Position numbers and translations under genes: made by a program
Notes under the pieces: generated by a model
What the model saw: only the letters and a program-made list of their open reading frames with translations
What the model was told of the DNA's origin: nothing
The model's database searches: none
NCBI GenBank assembly: GCA_963781065.1
Contig: CAWAET010000014.1
Coordinates: 43,993 to 107,992 of the forward strand
From: CALZJC01 sp963781065
GTDB taxonomy: Bacteria > Acidobacteriota > Thermoanaerobaculia > Multivoradales > JAHEKO01
Reading direction: 5' to 3'
DNA length: 64,000 nt
In this document: positions 37,985-47,151 of the stretch, piece after piece
How the letters are laid out: each line of letters begins with the position of its first letter
Position numbering within the stretch: position 1 is the first letter of the stretch

Positions 37985-39383
37985 TCACCACGGAACCGTC
38001 TCGCGATTCCACGGCAGGTGCGGCCGCGGCCAGCCGTCTTCCTCCGCCAGGGTGGCCGCCAGCGCCTTGCGGGCCGGGTCTTCGCCGTGGTTGAGGAAGA
38101 CCCGGCGCGGCGAGCCGGCCAGGGCGCGACACCAGCGCACCAGCTCGGCCTGGTCGGCGTGCGCCGAGAGGCCGTGCAGGCTCGAGATCTCGGCCCGCAC
38201 CGGAATCCGGTCGCCGTGGATCGCCACCGTCCGGGCGCCTTCGATCAGCGCCCGGCCGCGGGTGCCGCCCGCCTGGTAGCCGACGAAGATCACCGCGTTG
38301 CGCTCGTCGCCCAGCCGCCGCTTGAGGTGGTGGACGACGCGGCCGCCGGTGGCCATGCCGCTCGAGGCGACGATCACCGCCGGCTCGCGGCGGCTGTTGA
38401 GCCGCTTCGACTCGTCGACCTTGCGGCAGCGGTTGAAGCGGTCCGGCGCCAGCGGGTCGAGGTGCTGCTGGACGAGCTCGCGCAGGTCTTCGTCGTGCTC
38501 CGACTCGGCCTGTTCGTAGATGTCGGTCGCCTTGATCGCCATCGGCGAGTCGAGAAAGACCGCGTCGGGATCCAGCAGGCCGTCGTCGACCAGGGCGGAG
38601 AGGTGGTAGAGCACCTCCTGGGTGCGGCCGAGAGCGAAGGCGGGGATGATCACCATGCCGCGGCGCTTGAAGACCCGCGCGATGATCTCGCGGAAGGCCG
38701 CCTCGGGGTCGGTCTCCCGGTGGTCGCGGTCGCCGTAGGTCGATTCGAGCACCAGCGCGGCGGGCCGCTCCAGCGGCGGCTCCGGGTCCTTTATGATCGG
38801 CACGTCGTAGCGGCCGACGTCTCCGGAGAAGCACCAGGTGCGTCGTTCACCGTCGCTGCCCTTGGCGCTGATCTCGATCGAGGCAGCGCCCAGCAGATGG
38901 CCGGCGCGGCGCAACCGCACCCGGATGCCGGGCAGGATCTCGTGCTCCTGGTCGAAGTCCAGCCGGTCGCAGCAGCCGGATCGCCGCGCGGCTGTCCTTG
39001 GCGGTGTACAGCGGCTGGGGATCGGCGTGGCGGCTGTAGCCCTTCTTGCGGGCGTAGCGCGCCTGCTCCTCCTGGATCTTGCCGGCGTCCTGGAGGATCA
39101 GCGAGACCAGCCCGCGGCTCGCGCGCGAGCAGTAGATCGGCCCCTCGAAGCCCTCGGCGACGAGCCGGGGCAGAAGACCGGTGTGGTCGAGATGGGCGTG
39201 GGTCAGCAGTACCGCCGACAGCTCGTGCGGCCTGAAGACGAAATCGCGCCAGTTGAGCTGTTCCAGCTCGTCGTCGCCCTGGTAGAGCCCGCAGTCGACC
39301 AGCAGCCGCGTTTCGCCCCAGCGCAGCAGGGTGGAGCTGCCGGTGACCGATCCGCACGCGCCGCAAAAAGTGACTTCGCCCAT
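37985..39383 (-). CDS. Beta-CASP metallo-beta-lactamase nuclease (YSH1-like), one frameshift
   Basis: An RNA-processing-type nuclease of about 465 residues. The first frame runs MGEVTFCGACGSVTGSSTLLRWGETRLLVDCGLYQG with the zinc motif LLTHAHLDHTG (HxHxDH), then RKKGYSRHADPQPLYTAKDS. An extra base near 38962 shifts the frame, and the rest continues RLRRAGHLLGAASIEI, FSGDVGRYD, ESTYGDR, FALGRTQEVLYHL, VIVASSGMATGGRVVHHL and LHGLSAHADQAELVRW, which are the beta-CASP and C-terminal RMMBL motifs. Both halves are well conserved, so one indel is the only damage. The target RNA is unknown. Confidence 0.9.
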
Positions 39384-39483
39384 CTCTCGACCTCGCTTTC
39401 CGCTCAGCCGATCCTACCAAGCGGCGCGGGGCCTCGCGGGCCGCGGGCGAGTCATGTAGATTAGGGCCGCAAGGAGACGAGTC

Positions 39484-39933
39484 ATGGCCAAGAACGTAGA
39501 GCACATCGACGAAGCCAAGGAGAAGGCTCGGCAGGCCGCCGAGGCCGCCGGCAAGGCGGTGCAGGAACGGCTGCAGACCGCGCGCGAGAAGTTCTCCGAG
39601 GTGGCGGACAACCTGGGCAAGGGCGCCGGCAGCGCGACGGAGAAGGTCAAGTCCAAGGCCGGCGAGGCGAGTGGCAAGGTCAAGGACAAGGCCGGGCAGG
39701 TTTCGGCGGTCGCGCGCGAGAAGTACGGCGTCGCGGCGGAGCGGGCCCGGCAGGGCTACGACGTGGCCACCGAGCGCGCCAAGCAGGGCTACGAGCGAGC
39801 CCGCAAGGACCTCGACGACCTGACCGGCAACGTCAACGAGTACGTGCGCGACAACCCCGGCAAGTCGGTGTTGATCGCCGCCGCCGTGGGGTTCCTGATC
39901 GGCCTCGTGCTCCGTGGCCGCAGCCGCGACTGA
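39484..39933 (+). CDS. ElaB/YqjD (DUF883)-like membrane-anchored helical protein
   Basis: A 149-residue, strongly helical protein. Residues 8-120 are Lys, Ala, Glu-rich amphipathic helices in an 11-residue-like rhythm (AKEKARQAAEAAGKAVQERLQTAREKF, GEASGKVKDKAGQVSAVAREKYG), reminiscent of LEA and apolipoprotein-type stress proteins. The end, VNEYVRDNPGKSVLIAAAVGFLIGLVLRGR, is the ElaB/YqjD-like GKSxLIAxxxGFLxGxLL tail that anchors to the inner membrane. E. coli relatives bind ribosomes in stationary phase. A GGAGACGAG site precedes the ATG. Confidence 0.8.
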   Translation: MAKNVEHIDEAKEKARQAAEAAGKAVQERLQTAREKFSEVADNLGKGAGSATEKVKSKAGEASGKVKDKAGQVSAVAREKYGVAAERARQGYDVATERAKQGYERARKDLDDLTGNVNEYVRDNPGKSVLIAAAVGFLIGLVLRGRSRD

Positions 39934-39959
39934 GCGGCGCCGAACCGGTCTGCCGGGTG

Positions 39960-40196
39960 ATGAGCGCCGAGCGAGACAATCTGGCCGACGAGCTGGTCGA
40001 CCAGCTGGTGGCGACCGATGTCGACTGGCGGGACCTGGTCTGCGCCTACCCAAAGTCGTCGCTGTTGCTGGCCGCGATCGGCGGCTTTTCCCTCGGCCGG
40101 GCCCGGGGCACGGCGATCGTCGCCGCGCTGGCGAACCACGCCGCCGATACCCTGGCCGGCAACATCAACGAGTATCTCGGCGACGAGGTTCTCTAG
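39960..40196 (+). CDS. Small hydrophobic-tailed protein, probable partner of DUF883-like protein
   Basis: A 78-residue protein starting MSAERDNLADELVDQLVATDVDWRDLVCAYPKSSLLLAAIGGFSLGRARG. The piece YPKSSLLLAAIGGFSLGRARG echoes the membrane tail of the protein encoded 26 bases upstream (DNPGKSVLIAAAVGFLIGLVLRG), and the ending NINEYLGDEVL echoes its VNEYVRDN. It may share origin and work with it. A GTG one codon upstream is an alternative start. No enzyme motif is present. Confidence 0.6.
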   Translation: MSAERDNLADELVDQLVATDVDWRDLVCAYPKSSLLLAAIGGFSLGRARGTAIVAALANHAADTLAGNINEYLGDEVL

Positions 40197-40260
40197 CCAA
40201 GCTGGCAGCCCGTGGGCCGGGCAGCCGCGGAGGGCTGGCCCGCGCGCCGTCGCTGAAGGC

Positions 40261-41133
40261 ATGCGCCGCATCCTGCACATCTCGGACGTCCACTTCGGGC
40301 CGCCCCATCTGCCGGCGGTGGCCGCCGGCGTGGAACGGCTGGTTGCCGAGCGGCAGCCCGATCTGGTGGCGCTGTCGGGCGACTTGACGCAGCGCGCCAA
40401 GCCGGGCCAGTTTCGCCAGGCGCGGGCCTGGGTCGATCGGCTGGGCGTGCCGACCGTGACCGTTCCCGGCAATCACGACGTGCCGCTCTATCGCTTCTGG
40501 GAGCGGTTCCTGAGCCCCTATGGCGCCTACCGCAGCCATTTCGAGGGCGACCTCGAGCCGCTCTACCGCGACGACGAGCTGCTGGCGGTGGGTGTGAACA
40601 CCGCCTACGGCTGGACCTTCACCGGCGGGCGCATCCGGCTGTCCCGGCTGCTCGAGCTGGCCGAGCTGATCGAGGCGGCGCCGGACGAGCTGTTCAAGGT
40701 GGTGATCGCTCACCACCACCTGATCCCGCCGCCCAACTTCGGCAGCCAGCGGGTGTCGATCAACGCCTGGGAGGCGGTCGATCTGTTCAGCGAGATCGGC
40801 GTCGATCTGGTCCTCTCCGGCCACCACCACCAGACCTACATCGGCAGCTCCGAGGAGTTCTACCCGCGGGGCCGCGCGCCGGTCGTGATCCTGCACTCGG
40901 GCACCACGACCTCGAGCCGCGGCCGCGGCGGCGAGCGCGACAAGAACAGCTGCAACTGGATCGAGGTCGGAGGGGAGTCGATGCTGGTCTCGCACCTGCG
41001 CTGGCACCCGAAGCTGGATCGGTTCGCCGAGCACAGCCGCCATCTGTACCCGCGTCAGCGCCGCCGGCCGTACACCCTCGAGGGACTGACGAACGCGGCC
41101 GCCGCGCCGCCGGCCGCGGAGAGCGCCGATTGA
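40261..41133 (+). CDS. Calcineurin-like metallophosphoesterase
   Basis: A 290-residue phosphoesterase. Metal ligands are in ILHISDVHFG, LVALSGDLTQRA, VPGNHDVP, VIAHHHLIPPP and LVLSGHHHQTYIG, the complete five-block set for a dinuclear centre. It lacks a signal peptide and is expected in the cytoplasm; such enzymes hydrolyse cyclic nucleotides, nucleotide sugars or phospholipid heads, so the substrate is open. Its stop overlaps the TTG of the M16 peptidase gene, so the three downstream genes may be one unit. Confidence 0.88.
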   Translation: MRRILHISDVHFGPPHLPAVAAGVERLVAERQPDLVALSGDLTQRAKPGQFRQARAWVDRLGVPTVTVPGNHDVPLYRFWERFLSPYGAYRSHFEGDLEPLYRDDELLAVGVNTAYGWTFTGGRIRLSRLLELAELIEAAPDELFKVVIAHHHLIPPPNFGSQRVSINAWEAVDLFSEIGVDLVLSGHHHQTYIGSSEEFYPRGRAPVVILHSGTTTSSRGRGGERDKNSCNWIEVGGESMLVSHLRWHPKLDRFAEHSRHLYPRQRRRPYTLEGLTNAAAAPPAAESAD

Positions 41134-42401
41134 GCGTCGCCGCCGGCTGGCGCCCACCGGTGGTGCGGCGCCTGGCCGGTGGCTTGACCGTCGGCCTGGT
41201 CGAGCGCCGTCAGTCGCCGATCGTCTCGACCGTCGTCTGCTACCGCGCCGGCGCCGCGGCGGAGCCGCCCGAGCTCGCCGGGATGGCGCACTTCCTCGAG
41301 CACATGATGTTCAAGGGCTCGGCGGGCTACGGTCCGGGAGAGGTGGATCGCGTCACCCAGCGGCTGGGCGGCGCCAACAACGCCTACACCGGCCACGACG
41401 CCACCCTGTACGAGTTCAGCTTCGCCGCCGAGCACTGGCGCGAGGCGCTGGCGATCGAATCCGACCGGATGGCCGGGCTGAGCCTCGAGCCGCGGCAGCT
41501 CGAGGCCGAGCGCGAGGTGATCCTGGAAGAGCTGGCGATGGTCGAGGACGACCCCTGGGACGCTCTCGAGCTGGCGGTGCTGGCCGAGCACTACGGCCGG
41601 CATCCCTACGCCCGGCCGGTGCTGGGAAACGCCGAGAGCCTGCACCGCATCGGCCGGGACGAGCTGGCGGGGTTTCACCGCCGCCACTACCGGCCGGCCG
41701 CGGCCGTGCTGGTGGTTGCCGGCGACGTCGGGGAGGACGCCTTCGACGCCGTCGCCGAGCGTTTCGGCGGCCGGGGTGCGGCCGATCACGCGCCGCCGAC
41801 GGTCCCCGCCGCGGCGGCGGTGCCGTCGCCGCCGCGCGCGACCCGGCGCTTCGAGCTGCACCGGGGCGAGCTGGCGCGACTGCTCGTCGCCCTGCCGGCG
41901 CCGCCGGCCGGCCAGCCCGGCTACGCCGAGCTGCGGGTGGTCCTGACCGCCCTTGCCGGCGGCCGCACCAGTCGCCTGCATCGCCTGCTGGTCGAGGAGC
42001 GCCGGCTCTGCTCGTCGGTCGGCGCGCAGATCGACGAGACGGTGGGACCCGGCGTCGCCCTGGTGGCCTGCGAGCTGCTGCCCGGGGCCGCGCCGGCCGA
42101 GGTCGAGGCGCTGCTGCTGGCCGAGATCGCCGGGTTGGCCGCCGGCGGCCCGACCGCCGCCGAGGCCGCCCGCGCCCGCCGTCAGCTGCTCGCCGACTGG
42201 GTCTTCTCGCGCGAGACCGTCGGCCAGGAGGCGCAGGCCACCGCCACCGCCCTGGCGCTGTTCGACGTCGAGCACGAGCGACGCCACCTGGCGCGGATCG
42301 AGGGCTGCGAGCGTGGCGAGCTGGAGCGGGCCGCGGCCGCCCATCTGGACTCCTCCGGCCTGGTCATCGGCTGGTCGCTGCCTGAACGGGAGCGGCCCTA
42401 G
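41130..42401 (+). CDS. M16 zinc peptidase, catalytic subunit
   Basis: A 423-residue M16B-type peptidase. The inverted zinc motif HFLEH (HxxEH, residues 55-59) lies in AGMAHFLEHMMFKGSAGYGPGEVD, followed by ggANNAYTGHDATLYEF and the third ligand Glu in LEAEREVILEEL about 75 residues later. The start is a TTG overlapping the preceding stop, with GGAGA six bases before it. In this family an active subunit pairs with an inactive one; the next gene is exactly such a partner, overlapping by one base. No signal peptide is seen. It probably degrades short peptides. Confidence 0.9.
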   Translation: MSVAAGWRPPVVRRLAGGLTVGLVERRQSPIVSTVVCYRAGAAAEPPELAGMAHFLEHMMFKGSAGYGPGEVDRVTQRLGGANNAYTGHDATLYEFSFAAEHWREALAIESDRMAGLSLEPRQLEAEREVILEELAMVEDDPWDALELAVLAEHYGRHPYARPVLGNAESLHRIGRDELAGFHRRHYRPAAAVLVVAGDVGEDAFDAVAERFGGRGAADHAPPTVPAAAAVPSPPRATRRFELHRGELARLLVALPAPPAGQPGYAELRVVLTALAGGRTSRLHRLLVEERRLCSSVGAQIDETVGPGVALVACELLPGAAPAEVEALLLAEIAGLAAGGPTAAEAARARRQLLADWVFSRETVGQEAQATATALALFDVEHERRHLARIEGCERGELERAAAAHLDSSGLVIGWSLPERERP

Positions 42402-43672
42402 TGGGCGCCGACCCGGCGGCGGGGCCGGCGGGCGGCGGGCCGCGCGCGCGGCTGCGGTGCCGCCGTGTGGAAGGCCCGCCGGTGGCGGCGGTGCGGGTCT
42501 TCCTGCCGGGCGGCAGCCGCGCCGAGGAGATTCCCGGGACCGCGCTGGTCTGCGGCCGTGGCCTGGTCGAGGGCAGCCTGCACCGCGGTTGGCGGCAGGT
42601 CTTCGAGGAGGCGGAGGACCGCGGCGTCGAGCTCGACGGGCTGGCCGGCTTCGAGGCCATCGGCCTGGCCGTCGACTGTCTGGCGAGCGAGCTCGATCGG
42701 GCGCTTGGCTGGGCCGCCGAGCTGGCCCTCGAGCCGGCCCTGGCAGAGGATCGGATCGCCTGGCTGGCCGACCAGGCCGCGGCCGAGCTGGCCGCGCTGG
42801 CCGACCAGCCCGAGGCGCTCACCGGTTTCGCCTTTCTGCATCAGCTCTACGATCCCAATCCGCGCGGGCGGCCGCTCCAGGGCAGCCGGAGCTCGCTCGA
42901 GCGGCTGGGCGCGGGCGATTGCCGCCGCTTCCACCGCCGCTCGCTGGCCGCCGGCGCGATCGTGGCGGTGGCCGGAGATCTCGACGAGGAGGCCGTCGGG
43001 CGGCGGGTCGAGGGGCTGTTCGCCGGCGCCGTCGAGCCCGCTGGGCCCGCCGAGCCCGCTGAACCGCCGGCGCCGGTGGGCAGCGGCAAGCGCCGGCGCA
43101 CCGTTGCGGTCGGCCGGGTCGACCAGGCCCATCTGGTGGCCGGTCATCTCACGGTCGACCGGCAGCACCCCGATCTGCCGGCGCTCGAGCTGCTGAGCGT
43201 CGTGCTGGGCGCCGGCGCCGGGCTCAGCGGGCGCATCCCCGAGCGCGTGCGCGAGCGCGACGGCCTGGCCTACGTCGCCGGCGCCGAAGCGGCGGCCGGC
43301 GCCGGCCTCGAGCCCGGCCGGCTGGAGATCTACCTGTCGACCTCCCCCGACCGGCTCGAGCGGGCGGAGCGGGCGGTACGGGAGGAGCTCACGCGGCTGC
43401 TCGAGGAGGGGCCGAGCGAGGGCGAGGTGCTCTCGGCGCGGGACTATCTCCTGGCCCGCGAGCCCTTCCGCTTCGAGACCGCCCGTCAGTGGGCCGATCT
43501 GTCGGCCCGAGCCGCTCTGACCGGCCTGCCGGTCGACGACGTCGACTGGCGGCGGGAGCGATGGCGGCGGCTGGGGCGGCCAGAGGTGGTCGCCGCGGCC
43601 CGCCGCAACCTGTCGGTGGAGGAGCTGCGAGTCACTCTGGGGGTCCCCGGGTGGCCGCCGGCGGCGGTCTAG
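42401..43672 (+). CDS. M16 peptidase-like, non-catalytic partner
   Basis: A 423-residue paralogue with no HxxEH motif, starting at a GTG overlapping the upstream stop by one base. The N-terminal region (VAAVRVFLPGGSRAEEIPGTALVCGRGLVEGS) keeps the fold but lost the zinc ligands. The C-terminal half keeps the substrate-binding Arg/Tyr segment as LSGRIPERVRERDGLAYVAGAEA, the signature of inactive M16B partners. It would form a heterodimer with the gene product upstream, each partner supplying half of the active site. Confidence 0.87.
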   Translation: MGADPAAGPAGGGPRARLRCRRVEGPPVAAVRVFLPGGSRAEEIPGTALVCGRGLVEGSLHRGWRQVFEEAEDRGVELDGLAGFEAIGLAVDCLASELDRALGWAAELALEPALAEDRIAWLADQAAAELAALADQPEALTGFAFLHQLYDPNPRGRPLQGSRSSLERLGAGDCRRFHRRSLAAGAIVAVAGDLDEEAVGRRVEGLFAGAVEPAGPAEPAEPPAPVGSGKRRRTVAVGRVDQAHLVAGHLTVDRQHPDLPALELLSVVLGAGAGLSGRIPERVRERDGLAYVAGAEAAAGAGLEPGRLEIYLSTSPDRLERAERAVREELTRLLEEGPSEGEVLSARDYLLAREPFRFETARQWADLSARAALTGLPVDDVDWRRERWRRLGRPEVVAAARRNLSVEELRVTLGVPGWPPAAV

Positions 43673-43685
43673 CCTGGCTAGCTGT

Positions 43686-43882
43686 GTCCATCCACAGCAA
43701 CTGTGGGAAACCCTGTGGAAAAGCCGGTGGAAAAGGATCGATACCGGCCTGGCTGCGGGGGCCGGCACATTTTGAACAAGAGGTTGTGCAGTACTCTGGA
43801 AAGTCTTTGTTATGAAGCAGTTACGCATTCTTCGGGCGGGAATCGGGCAGACCCTGCCGGTGGGCCGGTCGGGATTTCCACA
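43686..43882. other. Cluster of DnaA-box-like sequences upstream of gcvT
   Basis: Five 9-mers related to TTATCCACA occur within about 200 bp of relatively AT-richer sequence: CCATCCACA at 43688, TGTGGGAAA at 43702, TGTGGAAAA at 43714 (8 of 9 on the other strand), GGTGGAAAA at 43726 and ATTTCCACA at 43874. The 300-base gap holds no convincing gene. Flanking genes (M16 peptidases, gcvT) are not the usual dnaA, dnaN or gidA neighbours of an origin, so this may be a DnaA titration or regulatory site, or chance. Confidence 0.35.
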
Positions 43883-43945
43883 GATTTGGGCCGAGTGCTT
43901 TCGAAAGTAGGCTAAGTCCTTGCCCGCGAACCGTTTAGAGGCAAC

Positions 43946-43954
43946 TGGTATAGT
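43946..43954 (+). promoter_or_regulatory. Extended -10 promoter element of gcvT
   Basis: The sequence TGGTATAGT matches an extended -10 (TGnTATAAT) with one mismatch. It lies 19 bases before the gcvT ATG, which would give a very short leader or a nearly leaderless transcript. No good -35 hexamer lies 17 bases upstream, as expected for extended -10 promoters. Confidence 0.5.
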
Positions 43955-43972
43955 CCGTCGAGCGGTTCGACC

Positions 43973-45073
<1,101 letters not shown>

Positions 45074-45110
45074 GGCTGGCCGCGCCCGACACCCAGGAGG
45101 AGAGGCTGCG

Positions 45111-45503
45111 ATGTCAGAGACGTTACCGAGCGATCTGCTGTACTCGGAGGAGCACGAGTGGCTGCGGCGGCACGACGACGGCGTCTGCCGGGTTGGTATC
45201 ACCGCCTTTGCCCAGGACGAGTTGGGCGAGGTGGTCTTTGTCGATCTGCCCGAGGTCGGTCAGACGTTCGAGGCCGGCGACGAGCTTGGGACCATCGAGT
45301 CGGTCAAGGCGGTGGCGGAGATCTACTCGCCGGTCGGCGGCGAGGTCACGGCAGTCAACCAGGCGCTCGAGGACGAGCCCGAGAGGGTGAACGCCGACGT
45401 CTACGGCGAGGGCTGGCTGATCGAGCTGCGTCTTTCGGACGAGGCGGACCTCGGCAAGCTGATGAGCCCGGAGGCCTACGAGGAGTTCGTCCAGCCGAGC
45501 TGA
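45111..45503 (+). CDS. gcvH: Glycine cleavage system H protein
   Basis: The lipoyl carrier of the glycine cleavage complex, 130 residues. The lipoylated lysine is in GTIESVKAVAEIYSPVGGEV (Lys near residue 66). The N-terminal YSEEHEWLRRHDDGVCRVGITAFAQDELGEVVFVDLPEVG and C-terminal YGEGWLIELRLSDEADLGKLMSPEAYEEFV are typical. A GGAGGAGAGG site precedes the ATG. It follows gcvT in the same unit; gcvPA and gcvPB may lie elsewhere. Confidence 0.96.
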   Translation: MSETLPSDLLYSEEHEWLRRHDDGVCRVGITAFAQDELGEVVFVDLPEVGQTFEAGDELGTIESVKAVAEIYSPVGGEVTAVNQALEDEPERVNADVYGEGWLIELRLSDEADLGKLMSPEAYEEFVQPS

Positions 45504-45529
45504 CCGCCGGCCGCCGTCCGCGACCCTCG

Positions 45530-45925
45530 ATGCGCCTCGAAGTCGTCCTGCTGGGGATCTTCCTGGCCGCCTGGTGTCTGGCCCTGCTGTCGGTGGCCGT
45601 CGGGCTGCCGCTGGCCGGCCTGGTGCCGCTGAGCCTCTACCAGCTCTTCGGCATCGCCGCGGCGGCCGGTTGGCTGAGCGGCAACCTGTACGTGCGGCGG
45701 TCGCGTGGGCTGCCGCGCCGGTTCCGCCGCCGGGTGCTGCTGATCTATCTGCTGGGGCCGCCGTCGCTGATCTATCTGCTGCGCACCATGGCGCCGGCGG
45801 CGCAGCAGGGCGCCGCGCCGTTGGCCGGCATCTGGGCGTTCGGGGTGCTGGCGATCTTCTTCATGGTGCCGGTCTCGCTGCGCCGCCCCGACCGCGCCTC
45901 CGACCGCTACCGCGCCGGCCGCTAG
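45530..45925 (+). CDS. Small membrane protein of unknown function
   Basis: A 131-residue protein with about four membrane helices (LEVVLLGIFLAAWCLALLSVAV, LVPLSLYQLFGIAAAAGWLSGNL, VLLIYLLGPPSLIYLL, GIWAFGVLAIFFMVPVSL) and a basic loop RRSRGLPRRFRRR. It follows gcvH by 26 bases on the same strand. I do not recognise a family, and no link to glycine metabolism is implied by the sequence. Confidence 0.65.
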   Translation: MRLEVVLLGIFLAAWCLALLSVAVGLPLAGLVPLSLYQLFGIAAAAGWLSGNLYVRRSRGLPRRFRRRVLLIYLLGPPSLIYLLRTMAPAAQQGAAPLAGIWAFGVLAIFFMVPVSLRRPDRASDRYRAGR

Positions 45926-45950
45926 CCCGACCTTCTCACCAGCTCACGAC

Positions 45951-46073
45951 TACGCCGACGTATGTACCTGAATCTGCGAGACTTCCCTCGGTCGGTCATC
46001 CTCGACGTACTTCAAGTACGCCTGCGGTGCCCTCGGTCGGTAAGTCCCACATCTTCAGGCACCTACGCCGGCT
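45951..46073. repeat. 123-bp imperfect palindrome with GTACTTCAAGTAC core
   Basis: A near-symmetrical element centred at 46013. The core GTACTTCAAGTAC is perfectly palindromic, and the arms extend about 60 bp each way: GCCGACGTATGTACCTGAA on the left matches the inverted GCCGGCGTAGGTGCCTGAA on the right, and ACTTCCCTCGGTCGG matches inverted ACTTACCGACCGAGG. It lies between the convergent stops of the small membrane protein gene and queA. It looks like a dispersed intergenic palindrome, possibly also a bidirectional transcription stop. Confidence 0.7.
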
Positions 46074-46101
46074 CGCTGCGAGAGCCGGTAAGAAGGGCGG
46101 G

Positions 46102-47151
46102 CTAGCGCCCGGGCCCGGGGCCGGGGTCGGGGTCGACCAGCATGGCGTCGCCATAGGAGTAGAAGCGGTAGCCCTCGCGCACCGCCTCGCGGTAGGCGGC
46201 CAGGACCCGCTCGCGCCCGCCGAGCGCGCAAACCAGCAGCAGCAGGGTCGAGCGGGGCAGGTGGAAGTTGGTGAGCAGGCGGTCGACCACCCGGAAGCGG
46301 TGTCCCGGGCGGATGAACAGCCCGGTCCGGCCGCTGCCGGGCTCGATCCGGCCGCCGCCGGCGGCCACCGTCTCGAGGGTCCGCACCACGGTGGTGCCCA
46401 CCGCCACGATCCGGCCGCCGCGCTCGCGGGCGCCGGCCACCTGGCGGGCGGCCGCCGGCGTGACCTCGAAGCGCTCGGCGGCCATCCGGTGGGTGTCGAA
46501 GCGGTCGCCGCGGATCGGCTGGAAGGTCCCGGGGCCGACGTGCAGGGTCAGCCGGCAGATCTCGACGCCTCGCCGCCCGAGCTCGGCCAGCAGCCGCTCG
46601 TCGAAGTGCAGCCCGGCGGTGGGGGCCGCGATGCTGCCCGGGGCGCGGGCGAAGAGGGTCTGGTAGCGCTCGCGGTCCGCCGGCTCGTCGGGCCGTTCGA
46701 TGTAGGGCGGCAGCGGGATGTGCCCCAGCCGATCGAGCAGCGGCTCGAGCGGTCGGTCGGCGCGCAGGTGGAAGAGCCCGTCGCCGCTGACCGCCTCGAC
46801 CGTCAACTCGAGCTCGCCGTCGACCTCGAGCACCGAGCCGGGGCGCAGCCGCCGGCCGGGCCGCGCCAGCGCCGTCCACAGGCGCGGCGCCAGCCGCTCG
46901 CCGAGCAGCAGCTCGACCCGGCCGCCGCCCGGCCGCCGAAGCGCGAACAGCCGCGCCGGCAGCACCCGGCTGTCGTTGACCACCAGCAGGTCGCCGGGCT
47001 CGAGCAGACCCGGCAGCTCGGCGATGCGGCGGTGGCGCGCCGCGCCCGCCGCCGCCAGGACCAGCAGGCGGCTCTCACCCCGCGGCGCGGCGTGCTGAGC
47101 GATCCGCTCCGCCGGCAGGTGGTAGTCGAAGGCGTCGAGAGATTCGCTCAC
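46102..47151 (-). CDS. queA: tRNA preQ1(34) ribosyltransferase-isomerase QueA
   Basis: Penultimate enzyme of queuosine synthesis: transfers and isomerises ribose from SAM onto preQ1 in tRNA. It has 349 residues. Motifs are FDYHLPAERIAQHAAPRGESRLLVL, LLEPGDLLVVNDSRVLPARLF, HIPLPPYIERPDEPADRERYQTLFARAPGSIAAPTAGLHFDERLL, GPGTFQPIRGD and GTTVVRTLET, all characteristic. The start is a GTG overlapping the stop of the upstream ABC permease gene (GTGA), so it is translated from the transporter transcript although the roles are unrelated. Confidence 0.95.
   Translation of the reverse strand: MSESLDAFDYHLPAERIAQHAAPRGESRLLVLAAAGAARHRRIAELPGLLEPGDLLVVNDSRVLPARLFALRRPGGGRVELLLGERLAPRLWTALARPGRRLRPGSVLEVDGELELTVEAVSGDGLFHLRADRPLEPLLDRLGHIPLPPYIERPDEPADRERYQTLFARAPGSIAAPTAGLHFDERLLAELGRRGVEICRLTLHVGPGTFQPIRGDRFDTHRMAAERFEVTPAAARQVAGARERGGRIVAVGTTVVRTLETVAAGGGRIEPGSGRTGLFIRPGHRFRVVDRLLTNFHLPRSTLLLLVCALGGRERVLAAYREAVREGYRFYSYGDAMLVDPDPGPGPGR

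Noticed and set aside
43673..43972. Glycine riboswitch before gcvT
   Set aside because: I could not find the paired aptamer core; the stretch holds DnaA-box-like 9-mers and a short leader promoter instead.
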